A stretch of DNA of 64,000 bases from Runella slithyformis DSM 19594. Its GTDB lineage: Bacteria; Bacteroidota; Bacteroidia; Cytophagales; Spirosomataceae. Both the position numbers and the translations under genes were made by a program. Shown here in pieces: positions 63,458-64,000 of this stretch; position 1 is the first letter of the stretch, and each line of letters begins with the position of its first letter. The stretch covers positions 495,501 to 559,500 of the forward strand of contig NC_015703.1 in assembly GCF_000218895.1 (NCBI RefSeq), in the 5' to 3' direction. The notes under the pieces were generated by a model. It made no database searches, was not told the DNA's origin, and saw nothing but the letters and a program-made list of their open reading frames with translations.

Positions 63458-64000
63458 TTACATATGGAATTGGTTTACACCTTCTTTCAGCGCAATCGTT
63501 TTGCCTTTCCAAACCAGATTACCCGTAATGGTTTTCGGTAATTCAACCTGAATTTTCCATTTTCCATTCTCCAGTTTATAGCTTACCGAAATGCTTCCTT
63601 TGGGGTGCGGCATACTTCCGGTGATGTCCGTCATTTGTCCCAAATGCGGTGCAATTTTTACTTTTGAAAAGGCCAAACCATCGCTGTCTATTCCTAACAC
63701 AGTGCGGTAAAATTCGATGTTGGGGCTTGAGCCCCACGCGTGGCAATCGGAGCGGGTATTGTCCACATCTGAGATTTCGGCCCACGTCGTAAGTCCCATC
63801 TGAATATTTTCACGCCATTTGTCCAGCCATTTCAAATAGTCATTGCCTTTGCCTGCTTTGATCAGCGCCTGATGCAAATAATACTTAAAGTAGATGGAAG
63901 CCGGGGCAAGTTTGGTATTGGTAATGAGTTGATTGGCAATCTCATTCGCCTCTTGAGGCGTGGCTAAACCCGTCAGAATGGCCAATGAATTGGTATGTTG
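63458..64000 (-). CDS. GH78-type alpha-L-rhamnosidase, C-terminal part; 5' end outside the window
   Basis: The frame is open through base 64000, starting QHTNSLAILTGLATPQEANE, so the gene continues beyond the window. It shows the end of the (alpha/alpha)6 toroid (TTWAEISDVDNTRSDCHAWG, SSPNIEFYRTVLGI) and the C-terminal beta domain (VKIAPHLGQMTDITGSMPHP). W-A-E and D-x-x-x-TRSDCHAWGSSP are strongly typical of GH78-class enzymes. It completes a rhamnose-linked set with the GH106-like gene downstream. Exact specificity is not readable from this part. Confidence 0.88.
   Translation of the reverse strand, partial: QHTNSLAILTGLATPQEANEIANQLITNTKLAPASIYFKYYLHQALIKAGKGNDYLKWLDKWRENIQMGLTTWAEISDVDNTRSDCHAWGSSPNIEFYRTVLGIDSDGLAFSKVKIAPHLGQMTDITGSMPHPKGSISVSYKLENGKWKIQVELPKTITGNLVWKGKTIALKEGVNQFHM

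Overview
The window looks like the chromosome of a free-living Bacteroidota bacterium of the order Cytophagales, probably Spirosomataceae (a Runella-like genome is my guess). The support is three TonB-dependent receptors, two with adjacent SusD lipoproteins, a FecR anti-sigma protein, STN-domain signalling, promoter boxes of the Bacteroidota TAnnTTTG type, weak or absent Shine-Dalgarno sequences, and many secreted glycan-active enzymes. I saw no rRNA, tRNA or CRISPR array.

Layout. 1-5.9 kb: end of a FecR gene, then SusC/SusD pair 1, closed by a strong terminator. 6-10.1 kb: a small membrane protein, a DUF1080 hydrolase, a heparinase II/III-type lipoprotein and a stand-alone E2-like acyltransferase, tightly packed. 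10.1-15.8 kb: a long leader carrying a perfect LacI-type operator, then SusC/SusD pair 2 in visibly more A+T-rich sequence. 15.8-17.9 kb: a DUF262/DUF1524 (GmrSD-like) gene destroyed by an ISKra4-like element whose own transposase is frameshifted. 18-25 kb: an enolase-superfamily enzyme, a second heparinase-like protein, a BNR_4 beta-propeller protein and an alpha/alpha-toroid protein, with a YHS protein on the other strand; together these look like a set for a uronate- and rhamnose-containing glycan.

25-38 kb (minus strand) is the most unusual part. A regulator with an apparent MEDS sensor, a winged helix and a BTAD domain precedes a cytochrome P450, a PEP-synthase-like enzyme split into an ATP-binding subunit and a phospho-histidine subunit, two paralogous HD-domain hydrolases, an aldehyde dehydrogenase, a short-chain dehydrogenase, a [2Fe-2S] ferredoxin and its FAD reductase. 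A porin follows. I infer a catabolic route that hydroxylates, phosphorylates and oxidises a hydrophobic small molecule. Nearly every gap in this cluster holds a member of an ATTCGTC-type repeat family.

38-64 kb: an outer-membrane receptor, a large GH78 rhamnosidase and a phosphoesterase; a two-subunit molybdenum hydroxylase; an orphan gene in a hairpin-rich low-coding region; a large alpha/beta hydrolase that faces a Nudix-type regulator across what looks like a shared operator; an aldo/keto reductase with an AraC regulator; three gene remnants; a DUF2911 protein; and finally a GH106-like rhamnosidase, a secreted TIM-barrel protein, a Dabb protein and the end of another GH78-like enzyme. Several palindromic REP-like elements are scattered through the window, two of them apparently inserted in frame inside coding sequences.
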